Shown here: positions 19,557-27,976 of the stretch, piece after piece | Numbering within the stretch: position 1 is the first letter of the stretch | Layout of the letters: every line of letters begins with the position of its first letter | Assembly (NCBI GenBank): GCA_035461305.1 | Contig: DATHVN010000207.1 | Coordinates: 1-35,780 of the forward strand | Direction of reading: 5' to 3' | DNA from: Euzebyales bacterium | GTDB taxonomy: Bacteria > Actinomycetota > Nitriliruptoria > Euzebyales > JAHELV01 | Length of the DNA: 35,780 nucleotides | Program-made: the position numbers and the translations under genes | The notes under the pieces: model-generated | What the model was told of the DNA's origin: nothing | Databases searched by the model: none | What the model saw: the letters and a program-made list of their open reading frames with translations, nothing else

Positions 19557-19653
19557 CGATCTCAGGTAACGATGCGGCGGGTCACCCCCTCGCCGCGAGA
19601 CGTGCGGCGTCAGCCGCGAGGCTCGGCCACGAAGCGGTGGGTCACGGATAGGC

Positions 19654-20856
19654 ATGCGCAACCTCAAGGATCTGCTTACTGACGCCAAGGACGCGTCGGA
19701 GCTCATGGTCGACCTGGCCTACGCCGCGGTCTTCTTCGACGACGACGACCTGGCCCGTGAGGTCATCCACCTCGAGGAGCGGATGGACGAGGCCGTCCAC
19801 GAGATGCGCATCGTGTGCATGCTCGCCAGCCGGTCGCCCGACGACGCCGAACACATGGCCGCGATCCTAGCGATGGCCAACTCGATGGAGGAGATCGCCG
19901 ACGCGGCCGAGGACGTCGCGCGCGTCGTGCTCAAGGACCTCGGTGTCCCGAGTGAGCTGCGGGACGACCTGCGCCACGCGGAGGAGGTCATGGCTCGCGT
20001 CAAGCTGCGCGACGGCAACGTGCTGTCGAACCGCACGCTGGCCGACGCCATGCTGCCCAGCGAGACCGGCATGTGGATCATCGCGCTGCGCCGCGACGTC
20101 GACTTCATCTACGGGCCCGACGGCGACTTCGTCCTCGCCGACGGCGACGTGCTGATCCTCCAGGGACCCCCTGAGGGCGTCGACCTCGTGCGGGAGCTCG
20201 CCGGCGGCGATGCCTTCGGGCTGCGCCCACCGGCCCAGGAGGGCCGGCTGACCAACCTCGACCGCGCCGTCGACCTGCTGATCGAACTCAAGAACGTCGC
20301 CGAGGTCGCGGTCGGCATGGCCTACTCGGCCATCCTGTTCCGCGACGCGGGGCTGGCGGCCGAGGTCGGCCGGCTCGAAGACCGTTGCGACGACCTGTAC
20401 TACGACCTGCAGCGCTGGGTGCTCCGAGCCGCCGGCGACCTCGACGACGACGAGATCGACGAGCTGCGCGGGCTCATGGAGATCGGGCTGTCCAGCGAGC
20501 GCATCGCCGACGCGGCGCAGGAGATGACCCGCATCGCCGAGTCCGACGACGACCCCCACCCGGTGATCGCAGCCGCCCTCGCCGCCGCTGACGAGATCGT
20601 CACCGACGCCGTGGTCCACCAGGGCTCCGCAGCCGAGGGCTCCAGCCTGCGCGAGCTGTCGATCGAGACCGAGTCCGGCATGTACGTCCTGGCGATCAAC
20701 CGCGACGGGCGTTGGATCTACCGGCCGCGTGGCTACCGGGCCCTGGTCGTCGGCGACCGCCTGTTGGCGACCGGCCCGGAGGAGGGCGTCGAACTCCTGC
20801 GAGGGCTCACCGGTGACCCGCGCCCCGCGGTCCCCGAGGACGGCTACGGCGTGTGA
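19654..20856 (+). CDS. tandem PhoU-RCK_C (TrkA_C) regulatory protein
   Basis: This soluble 400-residue protein consists of two copies of the same pair: a PhoU-like helical bundle (about 1-110 and 200-305) and an RCK_C/TrkA_C ligand-binding domain (about 116-190 and 310-390). The RCK_C copies align at SETGMWIIALRRDVDFIYGPDGD and TESGMYVLAINRDGRWIYRPRG. PhoU/TrkA_C proteins accompany membrane ion transporters and sense ions or nucleotides, so this is most likely the gate or sensor for the MgtE-like protein upstream. The ATG is preceded by GGATAGG. It is strongly acidic with no membrane segment. A role in phosphate signalling is unlikely because no Pst genes are near. Confidence 0.88.
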   Translation: MRNLKDLLTDAKDASELMVDLAYAAVFFDDDDLAREVIHLEERMDEAVHEMRIVCMLASRSPDDAEHMAAILAMANSMEEIADAAEDVARVVLKDLGVPSELRDDLRHAEEVMARVKLRDGNVLSNRTLADAMLPSETGMWIIALRRDVDFIYGPDGDFVLADGDVLILQGPPEGVDLVRELAGGDAFGLRPPAQEGRLTNLDRAVDLLIELKNVAEVAVGMAYSAILFRDAGLAAEVGRLEDRCDDLYYDLQRWVLRAAGDLDDDEIDELRGLMEIGLSSERIADAAQEMTRIAESDDDPHPVIAAALAAADEIVTDAVVHQGSAAEGSSLRELSIETESGMYVLAINRDGRWIYRPRGYRALVVGDRLLATGPEEGVELLRGLTGDPRPAVPEDGYGV

Positions 20857-20920
20857 TGTCCCCGCTCGCCCGACACGGTGGCGTGAAGTCGTGCATCCGG
20901 CGAGCCGCCTGCGGACGAAG

Positions 20921-21105
20921 CACCTTGTCGGCGCGCTGAACAAGACCAAGAGATCACCGTCCGGGCGCCGAACGACCGCGCGTTCACACGCCTCGCCCGC
21001 GACCTCGGCTGGAAAGGCTCGCGCGAGCGCGGTGCGTTCAGGTTCCTGGCCGAGGCCGCCGGGGTGGAACTGGTCAGCACGTCCCCTCCCACCAGCAGTC
21101 CGTAG
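20921..21105 (+). pseudogene. fasciclin-domain protein remnant
   Basis: A short coding-like stretch resembles the beginning of a fasciclin domain. One frame reads HLVGALNKTK from 20921. After a shift near 20941-20952 the next frame reads EITVRAPNDRAFTRLARDLGW and GAFRFLAEAAGVELVS up to a TAG at 21103-21105. Fasciclin domains have a TVFAPTDAAF-type motif, here TVRAPNDRAF. There is no start codon or signal peptide in frame, and the second half of the domain is absent. The remnant lies between the PhoU-RCK_C gene and birA. Confidence 0.5.
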
Positions 21106-21138
21106 CTCGCGGATGAGCACCGACATCTTCCGAACGGA

Positions 21139-21924
21139 TCAACGGTGGCGCAGGTGGTGAACCTCGCCGGCATGCAGTTCGACGGTCGTGCCGGCATCCG
21201 TCTCGACGATCAGCGCCCCGCCGTCGGTGACCGCGATCGCCGTGCCGAGGATCGCCTTCCCGTCCGCCTGCTCGACACGCACCGGCCGGCCCAAGGTGGC
21301 GCAGCGCTCGCGGTAGGCGGGCAGGAAGGCGACCGGGTCCTCGGACCACCCGGTGTGGCGGCGGTCGACCCGCTCGACGAGCGCCGGGAGCACGCGCCAG
21401 CGGTCGACCGGCCGTCGGCCGACCTCCGACAGCGACGTGGCGGCCGCCAGGTGCTCCGGGCGGCCGACGCTGCGCCAGTCCACGTTGACGCCGATCCCCA
21501 CGACCACGACCCCCGGTGCAGGCGACTCGACCAGGATCCCGGCGCACTTGCGGCCGTCGGCCAGCAGGTCGTTGGGCCACTTCAGGCTCAGCTCGGCACC
21601 CGGGACCAACGGTTCGCACGCCTCCGCGAGCGCCAGTCCGACCAGCAGGGGCAGCAGCGCGAGCAGGGCCAGGTCCCGGTCGGTGCGCAGGAGCAGCGAG
21701 CCCATGAGCGACGACCCCGGCGGTGCGCTCCAGCTGCGACCCTGGCGCCCGCGCCCCGCAGTCTGCTGGTCGGCGAGCACCAGCAGCCCAGCCTCGGCTC
21801 CCGCAGCGGCTCTCCTGGCGACCTCGGCGTTCGTCGAGCCGATGTGGTCGAACCAGGACACGCGTGACACCAGCGTCGGCCCCGTGACCAGGCGTTGCAG
21901 CACGCGGCCGCTGGGCTGGGTCAT
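21139..21924 (-). CDS. birA: biotin--[acetyl-CoA-carboxylase] ligase BirA (no HTH)
   Basis: This 261-residue monofunctional ligase adenylates biotin and attaches it to the BCCP lysine of acyl-CoA carboxylases. Catalytic motifs are GSTNAE (29-34), the biotinyl-AMP loop GRGRQGR (57-63), KWPNDL (115-120) and GIGVNVD. There is no N-terminal DNA-binding domain, so it is not a repressor as in E. coli. The likely substrate, the BCCP domain of the carboxylase alpha subunit, is encoded about 3 kb away. ATG 21924 lacks a good Shine-Dalgarno; an upstream 20-codon frame with one (21983) ends in a 4-base overlap with this ATG and may feed ribosomes to it. Confidence 0.94.
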   Translation of the reverse strand: MTQPSGRVLQRLVTGPTLVSRVSWFDHIGSTNAEVARRAAAGAEAGLLVLADQQTAGRGRQGRSWSAPPGSSLMGSLLLRTDRDLALLALLPLLVGLALAEACEPLVPGAELSLKWPNDLLADGRKCAGILVESPAPGVVVVGIGVNVDWRSVGRPEHLAAATSLSEVGRRPVDRWRVLPALVERVDRRHTGWSEDPVAFLPAYRERCATLGRPVRVEQADGKAILGTAIAVTDGGALIVETDAGTTVELHAGEVHHLRHR

Positions 21925-21983
21925 GGCAGGACCGGGTCCCGCAGCGACGGCGCCACGTGGCAGTGCTCGGGTCGTCGGCTCAT
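21921..21983 (-). CDS. possible 20-residue leader peptide coupled to birA
   Basis: ATG 21983 has GGAG 5 bases upstream and opens a 20-codon frame whose TGA (21923-21921) overlaps the birA ATG (ATGA). The birA start itself has no clear ribosome site. Translational coupling is therefore plausible. The peptide has no recognised similarity, and chance occurrence is possible. Confidence 0.35.
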   Translation of the reverse strand: MSRRPEHCHVAPSLRDPVLP

Positions 21984-22059
21984 GGTGACTCCGGACGGCA
22001 CGGGTCGGCTGGGTGCCGCCGTGCAAGGATGACCTGATCGTGTGGCGTTGCACGGACCG

Positions 22060-22070
22060 ACACAATGTGT
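22060..22070. promoter_or_regulatory. palindrome between birA and carboxylase gene
   Basis: ACACA-A-TGTGT is a perfect 5-bp dyad about 80 bases before the carboxyltransferase start, close to a TTGCAC at 22049-22054. It may be an operator for the divergent pair. Evidence is limited to symmetry and position. Confidence 0.25.
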
Positions 22071-22151
22071 GGGTCGTCACACGGGCGGACCGCCGTCGGC
22101 CGCCGCGCACCGGGTCATGCCCGGACCGCGAACCCACGACCGAAAGGCTCG

Positions 22152-23711
22152 GTGTTGACTGACACGACCGCTGAGAAGCTGGCCGAGCTGCGGCGTCGCA
22201 TCTTCGAGGCCGAGCATGCGGGCAGCGAGCGTGCCGTCGCCAAGCAGCACGCCAAGGGCAAGCTCACGGCGCGGGAGCGGCTCGACCTGCTGCTCGACGA
22301 GGGCTCGTTCGTCGAGCTCGACAGCCTCGCGGTGCACCGCGCGCGGGGCTTCGGCGTCGAGGATCGCCGGATCTACGGCGACGGCGTTGTCACCGGCTAC
22401 GGCACGGTCGACGGCCGGGAGGTCGGCGTGTTCTCGCAGGACTTCACCGTGTTCGGTGGCTCGCTGGGGGAGGTGTTCGCCGAGAAGATCTGCAAGGTGA
22501 TGGACATGTGCGTGCGCATGGGCGTGCCGATGATCGGGATCAACGACTCGGGCGGCGCACGGATCCAGGAGGGCGTGGTCGCGCTCGGCGGGTACGGCGA
22601 CATCTTCTTCCGCAACGTTCAGGCCTCAGGGGTGATCCCGCAGATCTCGGCCGTCATGGGGCCGTGCGCCGGCGGCGCCGTATACAGCCCGGCGATGACC
22701 GACTTCGTGCTGATGGTGCGCGAGACGTCGCACATGTTCATCACCGGCCCCGAGGTCATCAAGACCGTCACCGGTGAGGACGTGTCGTTCGAGGAGCTCG
22801 GCGGCGCGATGGCGCACTCGACGCGTTCGGGGGTCGCCCACGTGGCGGCCGACGACGAGGAGACATGCCTGTCAGACATCCAGTTCCTGCTGGGGTACCT
22901 GCCACAGAACAACCTCGAGGACCCCCCGCGGCTGGTGTCCGTGGACGACCCCCAGCGCACCGACGCGTCGCTGGACGCGTTCATGCCGGACTCGGCCAGC
23001 GTGCCCTACGACGTGCGGAAGATCGTCGCCACGGTCGTCGACGAGCGCGAGTTCTTCGAGGTGCACCCGAACTGGGCGCCCAACATCGTCGTCGGCTTCG
23101 CCAGGTTGGACGGCACCTCGGTCGGCGTCGTGGCCAACCAGCCGATGCACCTGGCCGGCGTGCTCGATTCCGAGTCGTCACAGAAGGGCGCGCGGTTCGT
23201 GCGGACCTGCGACGCGTTCAACATCCCGATCGTGACGTTCGTCGACGTGCCAGGGTTCATGCCGGGCACCGACCAGGAGTGGGGTGGGATCATCCGGCAC
23301 GGAGCGAAGCTGCTGTACGCATACTGCGAGGCGACGGTCCCCAAGCTGACGGTCATCCTGCGCAAGGCCTACGGCGGCGCCTACGACGTGATGGGCTCAA
23401 AGCACGCCGGCGCCGACATCAACTACGCGTGGCCGACCGCCGAGATCGCCGTCATGGGCGCGCAGGGCGCGGTCAACATCCTGCACCGCCGCGAGCTGGC
23501 CGCCGCCGACGATGTCGAGTCGGCCCGCGCCGCGTTCATCGACCAGTACGAGCACGAGCTGGCCAACCCGTGGCGCGCGGCCGAGCGCGGCTACCTCGAC
23601 GCCGTGATCGAGCCGTCCGAGACCCGCCCAAAGCTCGTCAAGGCCCTGCACCTGGCACGCACCAAACGCGTGCAGCGACCACCCCGCAAGCACGGCAACA
23701 TCCCGTTGTGA
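22152..23711 (+). CDS. acyl-CoA carboxylase beta (carboxyltransferase) subunit
   Basis: This 519-residue carboxyltransferase moves CO2 from carboxybiotin to acetyl-CoA or propionyl-CoA, making malonyl-CoA or methylmalonyl-CoA. Both crotonase-like halves are complete: oxyanion-hole glycines in [12 protein letters not shown] (near 130-141) and [13 protein letters not shown] (near 405-417). The opening [19 protein letters not shown] and [23 protein letters not shown] are typical of PccB/AccD5-type subunits. GTG 22152 follows AAAGG by 4 bases; TTG 22155 is an alternative. The partner alpha subunit lies at 25110 and the epsilon subunit at 24197. Substrate preference cannot be read with confidence. 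Confidence 0.95.
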   Translation: MLTDTTAEKLAELRRRIFEAEHAGSERAVAKQHAKGKLTARERLDLLLDEGSFVELDSLAVHRARGFGVEDRRIYGDGVVTGYGTVDGREVGVFSQDFTVFGGSLGEVFAEKICKVMDMCVRMGVPMIGINDSGGARIQEGVVALGGYGDIFFRNVQASGVIPQISAVMGPCAGGAVYSPAMTDFVLMVRETSHMFITGPEVIKTVTGEDVSFEELGGAMAHSTRSGVAHVAADDEETCLSDIQFLLGYLPQNNLEDPPRLVSVDDPQRTDASLDAFMPDSASVPYDVRKIVATVVDEREFFEVHPNWAPNIVVGFARLDGTSVGVVANQPMHLAGVLDSESSQKGARFVRTCDAFNIPIVTFVDVPGFMPGTDQEWGGIIRHGAKLLYAYCEATVPKLTVILRKAYGGAYDVMGSKHAGADINYAWPTAEIAVMGAQGAVNILHRRELAAADDVESARAAFIDQYEHELANPWRAAERGYLDAVIEPSETRPKLVKALHLARTKRVQRPPRKHGNIPL

Positions 23712-23718
23712 GCGGGTG

Positions 23719-24083
23719 TCAGCCCCCTCCCGCCGAGCACCTCGGCACCCACCGGTCGAAGTCCGGCTGGTCGACCTCCTGGAGCTCGACGAGCCACTCG
23801 TAGGACCGGCCGGGCGCCAGCAGGAGCGGGTTGTAGCTTGCACCGATGACAAGCTCCGCATCACGACCGCGACCACGCCACAGCGACCCTGCCCCTCATG
23901 GGTGCCGCTGGCCTCGGCCCGCAGGACGAAGCACTGCCCGGCGTCGGAGCCGTCCGGACAGCGACCTCGTCGAACGCGGTCCACTCCAGCGTCGGGTCGT
24001 CCGACCGCGCCGCGCAGCCGGCGAGGGCGAGCGCGGCGAGCAGCGGCACCTGCCACCGGGGTGCGCGCGACCCATCGAGCCAT
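23719..24083 (-). pseudogene. small lipoprotein gene, frameshifted
   Basis: One protein can be followed through three frames. ATG 24083 (MARWVART) leads, after a shift at the four-base run 24058-24061, to the lipoprotein signal VPLLAALALAGC and then SDDPTLEWTAFDEVAV. A second shift near 23951-23958 gives GSDAGQCFVLRAEASGTHEG. A third near 23861-23875 gives RDAELVIGASYNPLL and SYEWLVELQEVDQPDF, with TGA at 23721-23719. The repaired protein would have about 121 residues. The family is not recognised. TAGGCT lies 9 bases before the ATG. It reads into the end of the carboxyltransferase gene from the opposite strand. Three indels in 365 bases suggest either decay or a poorly sequenced spot. Confidence 0.55.
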
Positions 24084-24196
24084 CGTCGGGCAAGCCTACA
24101 CAGGCCCCTCCGGCGGCGACAGCCCCTCGATGCACGCTCGACGGCAACAGCACGACGCCGTCGACGCCGTCGGAAGCGCCGTGCCAGACTCGGGTC

Positions 24197-24409
24197 ATGG
24201 AGTCCGAGCGCATCGTGGTGACCGGGGGTCACCCCACCGATGCCGAGTTGGCCGCGGTCACCGCCGCCCTGGCCGAGCACCGGCAGACCGCCCGGTCGGG
24301 GGTGAGGACCGTCCGGTCGCGCTGGATCCACGCCGCCCGGCTCGAGGCCTGTGGTCACCCGCCGATCGACAGCCCCATGGCCATCGACCGCGTGGTGCCG
24401 ACCGGCTGA
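24197..24409 (+). CDS. accE: acyl-CoA carboxylase epsilon subunit
   Basis: This small protein of 70 residues matches actinobacterial acyl-CoA carboxylase epsilon subunits, which bind the alpha-beta complex and raise its activity. The core is VVTGGHPTDAELAAVTAAL, followed by a linker and SRWIHAARLEACGHPPI, the usual C-terminal motif. It sits between the beta and alpha subunit genes, which supports the call. ATG 24197 is preceded by CAGACT at 24185-24190, 6 bases away, resembling the leaderless promoters elsewhere in the window; no Shine-Dalgarno is seen. Confidence 0.85.
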   Translation: MESERIVVTGGHPTDAELAAVTAALAEHRQTARSGVRTVRSRWIHAARLEACGHPPIDSPMAIDRVVPTG

Positions 24410-24415
24410 CGAGGC

Positions 24416-24859
24416 CTACTCGGTGACGGTCAGGGTGCCCTCCATGCCGGCCGCCCGGTGGCCGGCCACGTCGCAGTAGTACGTGTAGGTGCCGGGCTCC
24501 AGCTCGACGGTGCCCGAGTCCGACTCGCCGCCCGCCGCGTCGAGGATCTTGCGGTTGTCGAGCTCCTCGAGCACGACGTTGTGCTCGTTCGCCCCCTGGT
24601 TGTCGAGCTCGACGTCGACCGTCCCGGCCGCCACCTCCTGGGGTGCCTCCTGGTAGTCGATGTCGATGGCGACCCAGGTCGCGGGTCCGCCACCGCCCGC
24701 CTCGGCCTCGCCACCACCGGCGGACTCGGTCGCCTGCAGCTCGGCGCGCTGCTCGGCCGAGACCTGTTGGATCTCAGCGACCTTGGGCTCCGAGCTGAGG
24801 CAGCCGGTCAGCAGCAGGCCGGTCACGACGGCGACGATGATGCGCAGTGGTCGGCCCAT
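24416..24859 (-). CDS. cupredoxin lipoprotein
   Basis: This exported lipoprotein of 147 residues has a signal peptide ending in LLLTGC (acylated Cys20), a Gly/Glu/Ala-rich linker (about 25-60), and a cupredoxin domain. Type 1 copper ligands are His93 (NEHNVV), Cys129 (YYCDVAGH), His134 and Met139. Such plastocyanin-like proteins carry electrons on the outer face of the membrane. ATG 24859 has AGGAC about 8 bases upstream. It converges on the accE gene with 6 bases between stops and is divergent from the carboxylase alpha gene. No oxidase genes are nearby, so the partner is unknown. Confidence 0.9.
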   Translation of the reverse strand: MGRPLRIIVAVVTGLLLTGCLSSEPKVAEIQQVSAEQRAELQATESAGGGEAEAGGGGPATWVAIDIDYQEAPQEVAAGTVDVELDNQGANEHNVVLEELDNRKILDAAGGESDSGTVELEPGTYTYYCDVAGHRAAGMEGTLTVTE

Positions 24860-25109
24860 CGGTGCAGTCCTCGCTAGGTCGCTGGGTGGGTGTCGTGGTC
24901 CGCCTTGGCATGGGCACGGCGGTGATGGCGTCAGCCGAACGACTGCGGCATTGTAGCGACCAGCGCCTCCGGTCCGGCGCGGCACGGCCGCCGACGTGGC
25001 CGCACGGCACCGGCCCGCCGCCGCAGCGCACAGCCAATCCCGCTCACGGACCGGCAGCGGCCCAAGTAGCATGCGTTCCGCCCCCATCGACGCAGGAGGA
25101 TGTGCACGC

Positions 25110-26867
25110 GTGCCTGGTTCCACGCCGCCGGTGGCGTCCGTGCTGGTCGCCAACCGTGGCGAGATCGCGTGGCGGATCTTCCGGGCGTGCCGCGAGCTTG
25201 GCATCCGCGCGATCGGTGTGTTCTCGGAGGCGGACCGTGGCGCGCCGTGGCTTGCCGCCGCCGACGACGCGTTCCTGCTGGGGCCGGCGTCGCCCGCTGA
25301 GAGCTACCTGCACGTCGAGCGGCTGATCGGCGTGGCACGACGTGCGGACGCCGAGGCGGTGCATCCCGGGTACGGGTTTCTGTCGGAGAACGCCGACTTC
25401 GCCCGCGCCGTGACCGACGCGGGGCTGGTGTGGGTCGGCCCCCCGCCGGATGCGATCACCGCGATGGGCGACAAGTTGTCGGCGCGGGCCACCGCCGAGG
25501 CGGCCGGCGTGCCGGTCGTGCCGGGCACGGCGGAGCCGACCGACGACGCCGGTCAGGTCGCGGCCTTCGCTGAGACCCACGGCTATCCGCTCGCGATCAA
25601 GGCGGCGTTCGGTGGCGGAGGACGCGGCCTGCGGGTCGTGCGCTCGGCCGACCGCCTCGCCGCGGCACTGGAGGGGGCGCAGCGCGAGGCCATGGCGTCC
25701 TTCGGCCGGGGCGAGGTCTACCTCGAGCGGTACCTGGCCCGGCCCCGCCACATCGAGGCACAGGTCCTGGGCGACGTCCACGGGACATGCCTGTTCCTGG
25801 GCGAGCGGGACTGCTCGACGCAGCGGCGCCACCAGAAGCTGATCGAGGAGGCACCGGCACCCGGGCTCGCCCAGGAGGTGCGTGACGGGCTGGGGGCCGC
25901 GGCGGTCGCGGTCAGCCGGCAGGTCGGCTACGCGGGCGCTGGGACGGTTGAGTTCCTCGTCGCCGACGACCGGTTCTACTTCCTGGAGATGAACACCCGC
26001 CTGCAGGTCGAGCATCCGGTGACCGAGCTGGTGACCGGCATCGACCTGGTGCACTGGCAGCTGCGGACCGCGGCCGGCGAGGCGGTCCCGTGGTCCCAGG
26101 ACGACATCGTCCCGCGTGGGCATGCGATCGAGGTCCGCATCAACGCCGAGCGTCCGACAGCCGACTTTGCGCCGGCGGCCGGACGGATCACGCGGTGGGA
26201 CCAGCCAGCAGGCCCCGGTGTGCGGGTCGATGCCGGCGTGGTCGCCGGGTGGGAGGTGCCCACGACCTACGATTCGCTGCTCGCGAAGCTGATCTGCTGG
26301 GGTGCCGACCGCGAGCACGCGCGCCGTGTGCTGGTCCGGGCGATCGACGAGTTCGAGGTCGAGGGGGTGCCGACCACCCTGTCGTTCCATCGCTTCGCGC
26401 TCACCCACCCCGACACGATCGCCGGGCGTGTCTCGACGATCAGCGTCGAGCAGGACTGGGACCTGTCGGCGCTGCCACCCGAGGCCGACACGACGCCTGC
26501 CGAGGGACCGGCGGCGCCGTCACGGACCTACACGGTGGAAGTGGAGGGGCGCGCCCTGCAGGTCGCCGTGTTCGATCCCGATGCCGGCGAACGCAGGCCG
26601 CGGCGCAGCCGGCGCAGCGGATGGACCGGGGCGCGTGGCGGCGATGCCACGCTGACCGCCCCCATGCAGGGCACGGTCGTCAAGCTCGCCGTCGACGTCG
26701 GCGAGACCGTGGCCGCCGGCGACCTCGTGGTCGTGCTCGAGGCGATGAAGATGGAGAACCACGTCGTCGCCCACCGCGACGGCACCGTCAGCGCACTGCT
26801 CGTCGACGCGGGCGCGGTGGTCCAGCAGGGCGAGCCGCTGTTCACGATCGACGCGGCCGACGCCTGA
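25110..26867 (+). CDS. acyl-CoA carboxylase alpha subunit (biotin carboxylase + BCCP)
   Basis: This 585-residue protein carboxylates its own biotin using ATP and bicarbonate. The biotin carboxylase domain (about 8-450) starts with SVLVANRGEIAWRIFRACRELGI, has the ATP-grasp glycine loop FGGGGRGLRVV, and the FLEMNTRLQVEHPVTE catalytic segment. After a poorly conserved linker, the BCCP domain ends the protein with EAMKMENH, Lys547 being the biotin site. No transcarboxylase is fused, as expected for an actinobacterial AccA-type subunit. GTG 25110 has AGGAGG 10 bases upstream. BirA, the beta subunit and the epsilon subunit lie within 4 kb. Confidence 0.95.
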   Translation: MPGSTPPVASVLVANRGEIAWRIFRACRELGIRAIGVFSEADRGAPWLAAADDAFLLGPASPAESYLHVERLIGVARRADAEAVHPGYGFLSENADFARAVTDAGLVWVGPPPDAITAMGDKLSARATAEAAGVPVVPGTAEPTDDAGQVAAFAETHGYPLAIKAAFGGGGRGLRVVRSADRLAAALEGAQREAMASFGRGEVYLERYLARPRHIEAQVLGDVHGTCLFLGERDCSTQRRHQKLIEEAPAPGLAQEVRDGLGAAAVAVSRQVGYAGAGTVEFLVADDRFYFLEMNTRLQVEHPVTELVTGIDLVHWQLRTAAGEAVPWSQDDIVPRGHAIEVRINAERPTADFAPAAGRITRWDQPAGPGVRVDAGVVAGWEVPTTYDSLLAKLICWGADREHARRVLVRAIDEFEVEGVPTTLSFHRFALTHPDTIAGRVSTISVEQDWDLSALPPEADTTPAEGPAAPSRTYTVEVEGRALQVAVFDPDAGERRPRRSRRSGWTGARGGDATLTAPMQGTVVKLAVDVGETVAAGDLVVVLEAMKMENHVVAHRDGTVSALLVDAGAVVQQGEPLFTIDAADA

Positions 26868-26875
26868 CCGCCTGC

Positions 26876-26903
26876 GGGGCGTGGTTGACCGACGCCCCAT
26901 TCT
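26876..26903 (+). terminator. hairpin after the carboxylase alpha gene
   Basis: GGGGCGT (26876-26882) pairs perfectly with ACGCCCC (26892-26898) around a 9-base loop and is followed by ATTCT. It starts 9 bases after the stop codon. The tail is only weakly T-rich. Confidence 0.5.
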
Positions 26904-26953
26904 GGGGAGCCTGGGCGGCGCCGTGTGCCTGGTGAGATCCCTCCCCGGATGGG

Positions 26954-27707
26954 CTACTTCGCGCCGATCACGACGAAGCCGACCTTCCCCCTCGTGTGGC
27001 CGGTCTCCCGATCGTAGGACGTCTCCTCCTGCACCCGGATCTGCGCCGACCGCTGCTTGAGGTTGCGGCAGGAGCACCGGTGTGACGGGTGCGCGATCCT
27101 CCCGGCCTCCGTGCACCAGGATCTCGCCGTTCGGCAGCGTCGTGACGGTCGGGTACCACCGGCCCGGGCGGTCGAGTCCGCCAGGCGCGTCACCGTCTGG
27201 CTGTCCGGGTCGAACAGGTTCACATCGCTGACCGCGTCGAACTGCGAGCCGCCCGGGAAGCCATACTCATCGCCTCCGGTGATCAGGACCTGGCCGCTCC
27301 ACGGGAGGATCGTCTGGGCACTGCAGAACAGGTTCGTGCTGGTCGGCACCGGCAGCGTCGTGTGGCTGGAAGGTGCCAGGCCCTTGGCAGGGTCCCAGAT
27401 GTCGTAGCTGAACGCCTTCAGCTCCAGGCCCTGACGGTCGGTGCCGTAGGTCATCACCTTGCCGTCCGGCAGCACCACGGCGCGGATCGCGCTCAGCGGC
27501 CACTCGGCGGCACCGGTCCAGGTGCCGTCGACGTGCGCGCTGGCGTCGCCGGCGACCGACTCGGCGTCGCGCGCCTCGGCGCCGGTGTCGGCGCCCCTCG
27601 ATGACCGGCCCGGCCGGGCCGTCCTCGTCGGGCGTCTGTGCAGCGGCTGGCGCCGCCAGGATGAGCAACATCACGATCGCGATCGCGGTGATCCTGATCG
27701 CGGCCAT
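26954..27707 (-). pseudogene. galactose oxidase/glyoxal oxidase-like protein, decayed
   Basis: ATG 27707 begins a signal peptide (ITAIAIVMLLILAAPAAAQ). The frame breaks at the four-base C run 27594-27597 and resumes as ARDAESVAGDASAHVDG, TWTGAAEWPLSAIRAVVLPDG and the kelch-like GQVLITGGDEYG. A second shift near 27158-27168 is needed to read RWYPTVTTLPNGEILVHGGRED. The sequence then jumps near 27070-27085 to a C-terminal stretch, SAQIRVQEETSYDRETGHT...VGFVVIGAK. Intact members are secreted copper-radical-oxidase-like proteins of 600 residues or more, so several hundred residues are missing. It lies between the carboxylase gene and the PucR gene. Confidence 0.6.
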
Positions 27708-27976
27708 TCCAACGCGAACGAGCACCACGAAGTCGTCAACCTCCGTCGTTCAGGTCGCCGCGACCGCTGCGTAGCAAGGGTCAGACGGTGCGTGTCACCA
27801 CGCCCGTTCACGCACGTTCCCGCCCGGCGACGCCGGTCCTGCTGCCTTCGTAGGACCACGTCCGACGAAGAATCACAACCAGTGCGCGACGACACTACGA
27901 CACGATGCTCCTCCGCAACGAAGCAGAGGTCTACCAGGAGACACTCAGCGAAATGCTGCTGATGGAGAAACCACGA

